A DNA stretch of 64,000 nt from GCA-2731375 sp964344935 (GCA_964344935.1 CAYFPL010000012.1:55242-119241), one strand, 5' to 3'; counted from the stretch's first letter, positions 36,765 through 46,264 are shown. The notes: generated from the sequence alone by a model not told the origin. Program-made: numbers and translations.

Positions 36765-37730
36765 ATGACCGAGCTCACCGTCACGGACCACACGGTTGCC
36801 AGCATAACGCCGGGACTGTCGGTCTATGTGCGCAACAAACGCTTGGCAAAACGGGATGGATTTTCACCGGCACAGACGGTCTTGTGTGTGCATGGCGCCA
36901 CATACCCGTCGACCGTGACCTTCGACTATGCCATCGACGGGGCATCGTGGATGGACGTTTTGGCCCAGGCCGGGTTTGATGTCTGGTGTGTGGACATCCT
37001 TGGTTATGGGGCCTCCGACCGGCCGGTGGAAATGGCGCAACCTGCTGAGGACAGTCCACCCCTGGTCGATACCGACCATGCGGTGGCGGATATCGCCAGC
37101 GTGGTGGACTATGTGCTGGAACAGCGCGGCCTGCCCCGGCTGTCCCTGATTGGCTATTCCTGGGGCACCATGATCTGCGGCCGCTATTCCGGGCAACGGC
37201 CGGAAAAGGTCGAGCGCCTGGTCCTCTACGGTGCCGCGTGGTTGGGGGCTGGCGATTCCATATCAACCGGCGAAATGCCGGGCGCCTACCGCATGGTGGA
37301 TGCCGACGCCATCGTCGCCCGCTGGTGCCGGCAATTGGACAATGGCCAAATCGCCCGCATCGCGTCTCCGCAGCACAAGGCGGCGTGGGCCGAGGCGGCG
37401 ATCGCCACGGACCCGGAAGCCGCTCGACATGATCCGCCCCAATTGCGCGCGCCCGCTGGCGTGGTCAAGGACGTGCTGGAACGCAATGCCTCGCAACAGC
37501 CGTCCTACGACCCGGGCCTGATCCGCGCCCCGACTATGGTCGTGGTTGGCGAGTGGGATCGGGAGACGACGCCGGGCCAGGGGCAAACGGTGTTCGGGCT
37601 TCTCCCGGACGATATCGATCGGCGCTATGTCGTGATCGGCGGCGCCACTCATTCCATGTTGATCGAGAACAATCGCGGCGCCCTGCATCAGGTGGTCGAG
37701 GCATTCCTGAAGGAAGGATGGCCGTCATGA
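36765..37730 (+). CDS. Alpha/beta-fold hydrolase
   Basis: A 321 aa serine hydrolase. The oxyanion-hole strand is CVHGATYPST, the nucleophile elbow is GYSWG with Ser132, the acid is probably Asp in GEWDRET, and the His is in GGATHSMLIE. There is no signal peptide. GGAGG lies seven bases before the ATG at 36765; the GTG three bases earlier is too close to it. It follows the hydroxyacyl dehydrogenase by 47 bp and overlaps the next gene by ATGA. It could hydrolyse an ester, lactone or C-C bond of the pathway intermediate. Confidence 0.85.
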   Translation: MTELTVTDHTVASITPGLSVYVRNKRLAKRDGFSPAQTVLCVHGATYPSTVTFDYAIDGASWMDVLAQAGFDVWCVDILGYGASDRPVEMAQPAEDSPPLVDTDHAVADIASVVDYVLEQRGLPRLSLIGYSWGTMICGRYSGQRPEKVERLVLYGAAWLGAGDSISTGEMPGAYRMVDADAIVARWCRQLDNGQIARIASPQHKAAWAEAAIATDPEAARHDPPQLRAPAGVVKDVLERNASQQPSYDPGLIRAPTMVVVGEWDRETTPGQGQTVFGLLPDDIDRRYVVIGGATHSMLIENNRGALHQVVEAFLKEGWPS

Positions 37731-38371
37731 CCGAAGGTATCGTCCTATGGGGCGCCATATCCCTCCGCGCCTTGCGGGTGCATTGGGCGTTGCACGAACT
37801 TGGCCTGGAATACGCCTACCGGCCCATACAATCGCGCACGGGCGAGACCCTAACGGCGGAATATACCGGACATAACCCGAAGCAGAAGATACCGTGCCTG
37901 CAGGATGGCGATTTCACCCTGACGGAAAGCCCGGCCATCGTGAACTACCTGTTCAATGCTTATGGCCAAGGGAAGGACGTCTTCCTGCCAGACAATCCCC
38001 AGGACAAGGCGAGGGCCGATGAATGGAACTATTTCGCCATGATGGAGTTGGATGCCCATTCCCTCTATCTGATCCGGCGTCACAAGTTCCTTTCCGAGAT
38101 TTATGGCGAGGCACCGGTGGCTGTGGCCTCTGCCGCGGAATACTGCCTGAAGCAGATCAACGCCGTGGCCCCGGCGATAGCCGCCTTCGATCCCTATATT
38201 TTTGGCGACAAACTGAGCGCCGCCGATATTCTCTTGAGCACGACATTAAATTTCGCCGAACGCTACGAGGTCGAGTTGCCTGGGCCCTGCAGGGCCTATC
38301 GAGACCGGGCCTATGCCCGGCCGGCCTTTATCGCGGCCAACGCCCGCAATGAGGACCTGAATGCCCATTAG
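37727..38371 (+). CDS. Glutathione S-transferase family protein
   Basis: The 214 aa product has a thioredoxin-fold N-terminal half (VLWGAISLRALRVHWALHELGLEY), the cis-Pro region NPKQKIPCLQDG, the TESPAIVNYLF glutathione-binding element and a helical C-terminal half. The active-site Ser is probably in ISLRA. Its ATG overlaps the hydrolase stop (ATGA) with AAGGAAGG upstream, and its stop overlaps the amidase start by 11 bp, so it is firmly inside the operon. Glutathione use in isomerisation or thioether cleavage during aromatic or sulfur compound breakdown would fit, but is inferred. Confidence 0.85.
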   Translation: MTEGIVLWGAISLRALRVHWALHELGLEYAYRPIQSRTGETLTAEYTGHNPKQKIPCLQDGDFTLTESPAIVNYLFNAYGQGKDVFLPDNPQDKARADEWNYFAMMELDAHSLYLIRRHKFLSEIYGEAPVAVASAAEYCLKQINAVAPAIAAFDPYIFGDKLSAADILLSTTLNFAERYEVELPGPCRAYRDRAYARPAFIAANARNEDLNAH

Positions 38372-39701
38372 CGCCCGGGACGATTTGGAAGTTGCTTTGG
38401 CGGCGATCACGCGCCATGAGGACAGTGTCAATGCCATGACCACCGTGACGGCGGATCAGGCCCGCGAAGCGGCCGATGCCGCCGATCGTGCCGCGGCGGA
38501 TGGCCGATGGCTGGGCCTTCTCCACGGCATGACCATGGCCATCAAGGATAATATCCAGACGGCCGGGGTGCGGACCACGTCCGGCTCCCTGCATTTCAAG
38601 GATGTGGTGCCAAATCACGATGCCTTTGTCGTCCAGCGCCTGAGGGCGGCGGGCGCGGTCATCGTGGGCAAGGCGACCATGCAGGAACTGGCCTTTGGCA
38701 TCCGTTCGTACAATCCCATCAGCGGACAGTGCCGCAACCCTTGGGATTTAAGCCGGGTGCCTGGCGGCTCGTCAGGCGGTTCCGGCGCCGTGATCGCGGC
38801 GGGCATGGCACAGGGGGCACTGGGCACCGATACCGGCGGATCGGTGCGTCTGCCTGCCGCCATGAACGGCGTTGCCGGCCTGCGCCCCACCCATGGCCGG
38901 GTTCCCAATCAAGGCTCCACGCCGGTCAGCCTGGGCTATGACACCATCGGCCCCATGGCTCGACGGGTCGTCGATGTCGCCCGCATTCTAGCGGTGACGG
39001 CGAAGGGCGAGCCCGGTTCCGCCCCTTCGGCCGCGCCGGACCTCGGCAATTTCCTGCCCGCCTTGAATGACGGGGTCGCGGGCCTGCGTCTGGGCTTGCC
39101 CCGCAAACATTACTTCGAAGACTGCGGCGATGACATCGCGGAAGCCGTGATGGCAGCGGTGCAAATGCTCGAGGCCCAGGGTGCCAAGCTGGTGGAGGTG
39201 GATGTCGAGGGCGCCGAAGACACCCACCAATGGGCGACCATCCAGATCTATGCCGATGCTTGCGCCTACCATGCTGAACGCATCGACAATCATCCGGAAC
39301 TGTTTTCCTCCAGTGTTCTAGAACGCATGCTGGTGGGGCGCAGCTTCACTGCCGTCGACTATGCCAATGCGGTCAGGGCCCGTGAGAACTGGCAGCAGAC
39401 CATGGGTGAGCTATTCCAGGACATCGATGTTCTGGTGTCCCCCACCACGCCGGCACCGCCACCGCCCATCGAAGAGGACAAGAGCCTGTTGGAAGCGACC
39501 CGCGATGCTTCCCGAAACACCTATGCCGGCGGTCTTGGCGCCTATCCGGGCCTGTCGGTACCCTGCGGCTTTGATCGCAACGGATTGCCGATCGGCATGC
39601 AGTTGGAAGCGGCCTGGTGGCAGGAGCCGCTATTACTGCGCGCCGGTGTTGCCTATCAGGAAGGCACGGAGTGGCATCTGGCAGAACCGGCGCTAAGCTA
39701 G
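38361..39701 (+). CDS. Amidase-signature family hydrolase
   Basis: The 446 aa enzyme carries the complete Ser-cisSer-Lys triad: Lys62 (AIKDNI), the Ser in GGSSGGS at about 137-138, and Ser161 (DTGGSVR). The rest of the amidase signature, including GAGTDTGGS-like spacing, is intact. GAGGA precedes the ATG. No gatB or gatC is near, and the sequence is shorter than GatA, so a catabolic amidase is more likely than tRNA amidotransferase. It cleaves an amide, ureide or hydrazide to an acid and ammonia or an amine. It is directly followed by the carboxylase gene. Confidence 0.88.
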   Translation: MPISARDDLEVALAAITRHEDSVNAMTTVTADQAREAADAADRAAADGRWLGLLHGMTMAIKDNIQTAGVRTTSGSLHFKDVVPNHDAFVVQRLRAAGAVIVGKATMQELAFGIRSYNPISGQCRNPWDLSRVPGGSSGGSGAVIAAGMAQGALGTDTGGSVRLPAAMNGVAGLRPTHGRVPNQGSTPVSLGYDTIGPMARRVVDVARILAVTAKGEPGSAPSAAPDLGNFLPALNDGVAGLRLGLPRKHYFEDCGDDIAEAVMAAVQMLEAQGAKLVEVDVEGAEDTHQWATIQIYADACAYHAERIDNHPELFSSSVLERMLVGRSFTAVDYANAVRARENWQQTMGELFQDIDVLVSPTTPAPPPPIEEDKSLLEATRDASRNTYAGGLGAYPGLSVPCGFDRNGLPIGMQLEAAWWQEPLLLRAGVAYQEGTEWHLAEPALS

Positions 39702-39734
39702 AGAAAAGAAACGAATGATGAGGAAATCGGTTCC

Positions 39735-42700
39735 ATGAGTGTGAAGAAATTACTGGTTGCCAATCGCGGCGAAATTGCCATCCGCGTCCTGCGTGCGGCG
39801 GCCGATATGGGGATTGCCACGGTTGCCGTCTATGCCCAGGACGAGGCGGCCTCGCTGCACGTGGTCAAGGCGGACGAAGCGGTGGCCCTGGCCGGCCGGG
39901 GCGTGCCCGCCTATCTGGATGGTGAGGCCATCCTGGCGGTGGCCAAGGAACAGGGCTGCGATGCCATTCATCCCGGATACGGCTTTCTGAGCGAGAACGC
40001 GGACTTCGCCCTTACCTGTGCCCAGGCCGGAATTGCTTTCGTGGGGCCGGGGGCGGAAACCCTGGATATGTTCGGCGACAAGGCGGCGGCTCGGGATCTG
40101 GCGGAAAAGAACGGTATTCCCGTGCTGCCCGGCAGCGCCGGCGCCGTGGATACGGCTTCGGCGCAGGCATTTTTCGATGCCCACGGTCCGACCATGATCA
40201 AGGCCATCGCGGGCGGGGGCGGACGCGGCATGCGGGCCATATTCGACCGCGATGAAATTCCGGACGCCTTGGAGATTTGCCAGACAGAAGCACAGCAAGC
40301 GTTCGGCAATGGTGATGTCTTCGTGGAGCGTTTGCTGCAGCAGCCGCGCCACGTGGAAATCCAAATCGTCGGCGACGGCAGCGGCGCCATCGTCCATCTG
40401 GGCGAGCGGGAATGCAGCATCCAGCGCCGGCATCAGAAGCTGGTGGAGATGGCCCCCGCCCCTGGTTTGCCCGTCAAGCTTCGGGAAGAGTTGTGCCAAT
40501 CCGCCGTCACCCTGGCTGGCGCGGCTGACTATCGCAACGTGGGCACATTCGAATTCCTGGTGGCGGGAGAGGAGTACTTCTTCATCGAAGCCAATCCCCG
40601 TCTGCAGGTTGAGCACACGGTGACGGAAGAGGTCTGGGGCGTCGATATTGTCCAAATCCAATTGGCGGTAGCGGGGGGCGCCAGTCTTGCGGACTTGGGA
40701 TTGATCCAAGATCAGGTCGGCCCGCCCCGGGGACAGGCCATGCAGGTCCGGATCAACATGGAATCCATCGAGGCAGATGGCACCGTTCGTCCGTCCGGCG
40801 GCGCCTTGGAACGGTTCGACATGCCATCGGGTCAGGGCATCCGCGTGGACACGTTCGGCTATGTGGGCTACCGCACTTCGCCCAGCTACGATTCTCTTTT
40901 GGCCAAACTGATCGCCCATGCTCCTGGCGAAGATTTCGCCCTACTGGCGCAAAAGACCTATCGCGCCCTGTGCGAATGCCAGATCGCCGGCCTGACCAGC
41001 AATATTCCCTTCCTGCAGAACCTGATGCGGCATCCGGAATTCCGGGCCGGGAATCTGAACACGGATTTCATTGACGAGCACCTGGCGCAACTGGTGGATG
41101 GTAGCGATCACCAGCGGCGATACCTGGAAGCGGACAACGGTGAGGAAGCCGGGGTTGGATTGGTCGGCGCCAAGGTGGATGCCTCCGACCCTCTGGCCGT
41201 GCTGGCTCATGGCCGATCCGAGGCGGCGCAAATAGATACCGACAGCGATGCGCCAAGCGGCCCCGATGGGACGGTGGCCATCCCCGCCCCCATGCTAGGC
41301 ACAATCGTTAGCATTGACGTGGCCGAAGGCGATGACGTCTATCCCGGCCGACAGGTGCTGATCATGGAAGCCATGAAGATGCAGCACGTGATCGAGGCCC
41401 AGATCAGCGGCATCGTTCGGCAATTGCCGGTCCAGCCGGGTGATACGGTCTACGAGGGTGGTGCACTGGCTTATGTGCTGGAGCAACAGGTTGATGTCCC
41501 GGACGCTGCCGAAGCAGCAGCGGTCGATCTGGACCATGTGCGCCCGGATCTGGCTGAGGTCGTGGAGCGCCAGGAGATGACCCTTGATGTCCGCAGGCCC
41601 AGTGCCGTGGCCCGGCGACGCAAGACCAACCAGCGCACAGCGCGGGAGAATATCGAGGATTTGTGCGATCCCGGTTCCTTCAGCGAGATCGGTTCCCTGG
41701 TGTTGGCGGCGCGGCGGCAGATGCACACTATGGAGGAGTTGATCGAGCGCACGCCGGCAGATGGCCTGATTGGCGGTATGGGCCGGATCAATGGGGAATT
41801 GTTCCCGGACGAAACCGCCCGCTGCATGGTGATCTCCTATGACTACACAGTGTTGGCAGGCACCCAGGGCAAGAACAACCACAAGAAAAAGGACCGCCTG
41901 TTCGAAATGGCGGAGAAGTGGCGCCTGCCCATCGTGTTCTTTACCGAGGGCGGCGGCGGTCGCCCGGGCGATACCGACATGATTTTTGCCGCCAATCTGC
42001 ACGTTCCCGCCTTCCATCTGTTCGGCAAGCTAAGCGGCCTGGCACCTCTTGTCGGCATCACTTCTGGGCGCTGTTTCGCCGGTAACGCGGTCCTTCTGGG
42101 TTGTTGCGATGTCGTCATCGCAACGGAAAACTCAACGATCGGCATGGGCGGGCCGGCCATGATCGAAGGCGGTGGCCTGGGCGTATTCCGCCCTGAAGAG
42201 GTAGGGCCTATGTCGGTGCAGGTTCCAAATGGCGTTGTCGATGTGGCGGTCAAGGACGAAGCGGAAGCCGTCGAGGTGGCAAAACAATACCTCAGCTACT
42301 TCCAAGGCTCAGTTGAGGAGTGGGACTGCGAGGATCAGCGTCTGTTGCGTCAGGCCATTCCCGAGGACCGTCTGCGTATCTATGACGTGCGCAAGGTGGT
42401 GCATCAGCTTTGTGATACCGGCTCTGTCCTGGAACTGCGTGCCGGATTCGGCTTGGGCATGGTCACAGCTCTGGCACGGATCGAGGGGCGGCCCGTGGGG
42501 ATCGTCGCCAACAACCCGACCCACCTGGCCGGTGCCATCGACAGCGATGCCGCCGACAAGGCGGCCCGTTTCATGCAGCTTTGCGATGCCTATGACATCC
42601 CGCTCGTATTCTTGTGCGATACGCCGGGCAACATGGTTGGACCGGTTGCGGAAAAGACGGCCCTGGTACGCCATTGCTGCCGCCTCTATGTCATCGGCGC

Positions 42701-43094
42701 CAACGTTACCGTGCCAACCTTCACCATCGTTTTGCGCAAGGGCTATGGCCTTGGCGCCCAGGGCATGGCGGGGGGCGGTTTCCACGCGCCAATGTTCACG
42801 ATTTCCTGGCCCACGGGAGAATTCGGTGGCATGGGCCTGGAAGGCGCCGTCAAACTGGGCCGGCGGGACGAATTGATGGCCATCGAAGACCCTGATGAAC
42901 GCATGGCAAAGTACGAAGAGATGGTTGCTGCCATGTACGCCCAAGGCAAGGCCATCAACGCTGCATCCTTGTTCGAATTGGACAACGTCATAGATCCCGC
43001 CGACACCCGAGATTGGATCATGGCCGGCCTGCGCGCAGCGCCGCCGCCGCCGCCCCGCGAGGGCAAGAAGCGGCCGTGGATCGATGCCTGGTAG
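39735..43094 (+). CDS. Single-chain biotin-dependent acyl-CoA carboxylase
   Basis: The 1119 aa protein fuses all carboxylase parts. Biotin carboxylase (1-450) has KLLVANRGEIAIRV, the ATP-grasp GGGGRGMR and ERECSIQRRHQK. The biotinyl domain (about 513-586) has EAMKM with biotin-accepting Lys548. The carboxyltransferase (about 615-1105) has N- and C-halves with GGGGRPGD and AGGGFHAP-like oxyanion Gly segments. Separate AccA/AccD or PccB subunits are absent. Single-chain enzymes of similar size and order include the long-chain acyl-CoA carboxylases (LCC); the roughly 60 residues between BC and biotinyl domain look too short for their BT domain. Substrate acyl-CoA is unknown. Last gene of the operon. 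Confidence 0.92.
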   Translation: MSVKKLLVANRGEIAIRVLRAAADMGIATVAVYAQDEAASLHVVKADEAVALAGRGVPAYLDGEAILAVAKEQGCDAIHPGYGFLSENADFALTCAQAGIAFVGPGAETLDMFGDKAAARDLAEKNGIPVLPGSAGAVDTASAQAFFDAHGPTMIKAIAGGGGRGMRAIFDRDEIPDALEICQTEAQQAFGNGDVFVERLLQQPRHVEIQIVGDGSGAIVHLGERECSIQRRHQKLVEMAPAPGLPVKLREELCQSAVTLAGAADYRNVGTFEFLVAGEEYFFIEANPRLQVEHTVTEEVWGVDIVQIQLAVAGGASLADLGLIQDQVGPPRGQAMQVRINMESIEADGTVRPSGGALERFDMPSGQGIRVDTFGYVGYRTSPSYDSLLAKLIAHAPGEDFALLAQKTYRALCECQIAGLTSNIPFLQNLMRHPEFRAGNLNTDFIDEHLAQLVDGSDHQRRYLEADNGEEAGVGLVGAKVDASDPLAVLAHGRSEAAQIDTDSDAPSGPDGTVAIPAPMLGTIVSIDVAEGDDVYPGRQVLIMEAMKMQHVIEAQISGIVRQLPVQPGDTVYEGGALAYVLEQQVDVPDAAEAAAVDLDHVRPDLAEVVERQEMTLDVRRPSAVARRRKTNQRTARENIEDLCDPGSFSEIGSLVLAARRQMHTMEELIERTPADGLIGGMGRINGELFPDETARCMVISYDYTVLAGTQGKNNHKKKDRLFEMAEKWRLPIVFFTEGGGGRPGDTDMIFAANLHVPAFHLFGKLSGLAPLVGITSGRCFAGNAVLLGCCDVVIATENSTIGMGGPAMIEGGGLGVFRPEEVGPMSVQVPNGVVDVAVKDEAEAVEVAKQYLSYFQGSVEEWDCEDQRLLRQAIPEDRLRIYDVRKVVHQLCDTGSVLELRAGFGLGMVTALARIEGRPVGIVANNPTHLAGAIDSDAADKAARFMQLCDAYDIPLVFLCDTPGNMVGPVAEKTALVRHCCRLYVIGANVTVPTFTIVLRKGYGLGAQGMAGGGFHAPMFTISWPTGEFGGMGLEGAVKLGRRDELMAIEDPDERMAKYEEMVAAMYAQGKAINAASLFELDNVIDPADTRDWIMAGLRAAPPPPPREGKKRPWIDAW

Positions 43095-43199
43095 GTATAG
43101 CGTACATTTGATGCCCGAACATCGGGCTCATACTTGACTCTATTTCGGCCAGCCGTGCGTAATGCCTCCTCTGAACCAAAGCCAGAGGGAGGACGTACG

Positions 43200-44270
43200 A
43201 TGTCGAGACTGACATTTGTAGGCGTTGCTGTACTCGCGTTTAGTTTCGGAGCCGGCCTATCCGCGCCGGCGTTTGCGGCTAATGACGAACCGTTGACCGA
43301 GAAATGGGCCCCCAGCGAATGGGGCCCGGACGACAAGGCCGGGGCAGTGAACCGGACCACGCCGGCGATGGTTCTCAAGGCCATCAAGCTGGTCAAGCAG
43401 GGTAAAGTCGCCACATTGGGCAAAGTCTATCAGTCCGATATGCCCATGTTCGGCGTACGCAGTTTCAAGCTGACCATCCCCGGCTTGCCATCATCAGGGC
43501 CCGTGCCGTTCGGCCCGCGCGCCCTGGTGGGCAATGACGAGGTTCTTACCGCCGAAATCGGTCAGGTGGGCACACAGTTCGATGGACCCGGTCATATTGG
43601 GGTGCGGACGTCGAAGGGTGATTTCTTCTACAACGGCCGCATGCTGGCCAAGGTCGCTGGTGCTTATGGCGTCGGACCCTTGGGCGTCGAGCATGTGGCA
43701 CAGAAGGGCTTCGTTTGCCGCGGCGTGCTGTTGAATGCGGCGGCGCTACGGGGCATGGATCAGTTGCCGATACCGGCGCCGCCGCCGAACAAGGGCGATC
43801 CCGGCATCATCACCGATGCTGACGTCAAGGCCATGGTCAAACGCCAGGGTATCGCGCCTATCGGCGAGGGCGATTGCGTGTTCCTCTACACCGGCCACGG
43901 TAACATCTGGCATCCCAGCAAATGGGACACCTTCGATGCCGCGGAAAAGAGGAAACGTGTCGCCGCCTTCAACAAGGGCGAGCCGGGTTTCGGCGTTTCT
44001 GCCTGTAAATATCTTGCTTCGCGCAAGATCATTCTAACTGGTGCGGATTCCTGGGCCGTGGAAGCGGTGGCACCGAACTTTGCTGGTGAAAACCCCCAGC
44101 CGTTTGAATGCCATCTCGAGCTGATGCCCAAGCTTGGCATCTGGAACCTGGAAAACCTGGACCTCAATCAACTGGTCGCCGACGGCGTCTCCGAGTTCCT
44201 GTTTGTCTGGTCGCCTCTGAAGATCAAGGGCGGCACTGGTTCGCCCGGCAATCCAGTCGCGCTGTATTAG
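43200..44270 (+). CDS. Secreted cyclase-family (KynB-like) metal hydrolase
   Basis: The 356 aa protein starts with a Sec signal peptide (cleavage after AFAA, about residue 27). The rest is the cyclase fold of kynurenine formamidase and polyketide cyclases. The usual metal site HxGTHxDxPxH appears as QVGTQFDGPGH (residues 122-132): both early His are Gln, while Asp128 and His132 remain. A further FLYTGHGNIW and GADSWAVE segment follow. GGGAGGA precedes the ATG. It is separated from the upstream operon by 105 bp and ends at a strong terminator, so it is a single-gene unit. Substrate unknown; the altered metal site may change activity. Confidence 0.82.
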   Translation: MSRLTFVGVAVLAFSFGAGLSAPAFAANDEPLTEKWAPSEWGPDDKAGAVNRTTPAMVLKAIKLVKQGKVATLGKVYQSDMPMFGVRSFKLTIPGLPSSGPVPFGPRALVGNDEVLTAEIGQVGTQFDGPGHIGVRTSKGDFFYNGRMLAKVAGAYGVGPLGVEHVAQKGFVCRGVLLNAAALRGMDQLPIPAPPPNKGDPGIITDADVKAMVKRQGIAPIGEGDCVFLYTGHGNIWHPSKWDTFDAAEKRKRVAAFNKGEPGFGVSACKYLASRKIILTGADSWAVEAVAPNFAGENPQPFECHLELMPKLGIWNLENLDLNQLVADGVSEFLFVWSPLKIKGGTGSPGNPVALY

Positions 44271-44300
44271 GCCGAATAGCTTAGAAAAGTAACCTCTAGT

Positions 44301-44333
44301 ACCGGGAGCCGGCCCCTCCGGCTCCCGGTTTTT
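44301..44333 (+). terminator. Rho-independent terminator after the cyclase-family gene
   Basis: A perfect 12-bp stem (ACCGGGAGCCGG at 44301-44312, complement at 44318-44329) with a CCCCT loop runs directly into five T residues. It lies 30 bp after the stop at 44270. This is a textbook intrinsic terminator. Confidence 0.93.
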
Positions 44334-44474
44334 CTTGCCTTCGAGGAATTTTGCACCAGTTTCATTCGAGTAGTCCTGTCAGTTTGGATGTTGAATTGGG
44401 GCGGGCTGATGGTCTGGTGTAACAGTTTGTTTACCGTAGACATTAATGATATGCCGCTAGGACGCGTTGATGTT

Positions 44475-44488
44475 CCGCATTTATGCGG
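44475..44488. promoter_or_regulatory. Palindromic element before the PAS kinase gene
   Basis: CCGCAT-TT-ATGCGG is a perfect 6-bp-arm inverted repeat in the 207 bp between the terminator and the kinase start, 52 bp before the ATG at 44541. It could be an operator or part of the 5' leader. No -35/-10 pair is assigned. Confidence 0.3.
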
Positions 44489-44540
44489 CGCTGTAGGTTA
44501 GTAAAAAGGCATTGCTTCTGACGCCGGGGGTCTGAGCAAT

Positions 44541-46199
44541 ATGTCGAAAGAAGAAGTTGATCGACCAATGCACCAAGATCAGTCGGATGATGCTGAATTG
44601 GAACAGCTTCGGCTGCGTGTTGCTCAGTTGGAAGATGTTCTGGAGCGCAAAAGCGCCCTCACGGCGCGGTCGGATGACAATGTCGGTCTTCGCTATGCGC
44701 TGGAATTCTGCCCGATTGGAATTGCGATTATCGCGGAAGACGATGGCCGCCGTCTGTTCGTGAATTCAGCGCTTGTGGACATGCTGGGTTGGGGATCGCG
44801 CGACGAACTTCTGAAGGGGGATATCAGCGTTACGTGGGCAAATCGGTCCCATATGGACGAGGCCATGGCTATAGTCAGGGCCAAGAGGAACATCGTCAAT
44901 CTTGAAGCAGAAAGGATCCGCCGCGACGGTTCCCGATGGTGGGTTCTAATGAACACCCAGCCCATCGTGTTTGAGGGTGTCGCCGCCGGCATTGTCTGGC
45001 ATATCGATATCACACAGCGGAAATTTGCGACCGAGGCCGCGAATCGATCCGAAAACCGCTTCCGCGAGGCCATGGAAAGTCTCTCGGACGCTTTTGCTCT
45101 GTTCGATCCCGATGATCGGCTGATTTTTTGCAATCGCATGTTCCGGGAGTTGAACCCCGAATTGGCACCGAACATCCGCATCGGCATGACCTTCGAGGAT
45201 ATGGTGCGGGATAATATTAAGAACGGCCGCATTATCGAGGCCAAGGGCCGCGAAGAAGAATTCGTGCGCGAGCGAATAGCGCAGCACATCTCCCCTCGGG
45301 ACGAGCCTATCCTCTCCCGGCGGGCAGACGGCCGTTGGCTGCTGTTGCGCGAAATGCGGTCGCCGGATGGCGGCTTCTTCCTTGTCAACACAGACATCAC
45401 CGAGTTGAAGAATCGCGAAGACGCTTTACGCGAAGAGAAGGAGCGGGCGGAACTGGCAAATGGATTCAAGTCACAATTCTTGGCTACGATGAGCCATGAA
45501 TTGCGTACACCCTTGAACGCTATTTTGGGTTTCTCCGACATTCTGAGCCACGAGCGTTTCGGTCCCATAGGCGATGAGCGTTATCGTGATTATGCCCTCG
45601 ATATCTTCAATAGCGGCGAGCATCTCCTCGACCTCATCAACGACGTGCTCGATCTCTCCCGGATCGAGGCTGGAGAATATGATCTGGCTATCCAACAAGT
45701 TGACGTCGGAGACATCGTCAGGTCGTCCTGCGACATTCTTCGAGAAGAGGCAAGAAACAAAGGACTTCGTTTTACCTCTTCGATTGCCGATGATTTGCCT
45801 ATGGTTCGGGCTGACCTGCGGGCAATACGGCAGATCCTGCTGAATTTACTCTCCAACGCCGTAAAGTTCACTGATCCAGGCGGTGACGTCAGTGTCCGGG
45901 CCGAAATGGACCAAAAAGATTCGCTCAGCATCGTCGTGGCGGACTCGGGCGTCGGCATCGCTGCCGAAGATATGGAAACGATCCTGACACCGTTCTCGCA
46001 AGTCTTTACCAACGGTCTCGCCAATGAGGGGGGCACGGGCCTGGGCCTCTCCATTGTGAATTCTCTGGTCGGTCTGCAGAACGGGTTTCTTGATATCGAC
46101 AGCAAATTGGGTGAAGGCACTCGGGTCACGGTGCGTTTTCCGATTTCCAAAGAAATGCCGAATGGCGGCCCGAACGTGGCCCTTCGCGGGAATTCCTAG
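44541..46199 (+). CDS. Cytoplasmic PAS-PAS sensor histidine kinase
   Basis: The 552 aa protein has no membrane segment. Residues 17-38 form a short coiled coil, followed by PAS domains at about 45-160 (ending WHIDITQRK) and 170-290 (ending VNTDITELK). The dimerisation/phosphoacceptor helix has SHELRTPLN with His319, and the ATPase has the N box NLLSNAVKF, G1 DSGVGI and G2 GGTGLGLSI. There is no receiver domain and no response regulator gene next to it, so the partner is elsewhere. It starts after its own promoter-like gap, and the LLM oxidoreductase follows 65 bp later. Confidence 0.92.
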   Translation: MSKEEVDRPMHQDQSDDAELEQLRLRVAQLEDVLERKSALTARSDDNVGLRYALEFCPIGIAIIAEDDGRRLFVNSALVDMLGWGSRDELLKGDISVTWANRSHMDEAMAIVRAKRNIVNLEAERIRRDGSRWWVLMNTQPIVFEGVAAGIVWHIDITQRKFATEAANRSENRFREAMESLSDAFALFDPDDRLIFCNRMFRELNPELAPNIRIGMTFEDMVRDNIKNGRIIEAKGREEEFVRERIAQHISPRDEPILSRRADGRWLLLREMRSPDGGFFLVNTDITELKNREDALREEKERAELANGFKSQFLATMSHELRTPLNAILGFSDILSHERFGPIGDERYRDYALDIFNSGEHLLDLINDVLDLSRIEAGEYDLAIQQVDVGDIVRSSCDILREEARNKGLRFTSSIADDLPMVRADLRAIRQILLNLLSNAVKFTDPGGDVSVRAEMDQKDSLSIVVADSGVGIAAEDMETILTPFSQVFTNGLANEGGTGLGLSIVNSLVGLQNGFLDIDSKLGEGTRVTVRFPISKEMPNGGPNVALRGNS

Positions 46200-46264
46200 A
46201 ATCCTGGATCACGTGTATTCTTCCGAACGTCACATTCCACGACCGGCGATCGGAGCGAACGAAA

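Noticed and set aside
38361..39701. Glutamyl-tRNA amidotransferase subunit A (gatA)
   Set aside because: No gatB or gatC is adjacent, the gene is embedded in a catabolic operon and the sequence is shorter than GatA; a free-standing amidase fits better.
39750..40919. Minus-strand open frame of about 390 codons opposite the biotin carboxylase part
   Set aside because: It is a shadow of the carboxylase gene, with no motif or ribosome-binding site.
43113..43127. Hairpin GCCCGA-N3-TCGGGC after the carboxylase gene
   Set aside because: The stem is only 6 bp and no T run follows, so it is not called as a terminator.
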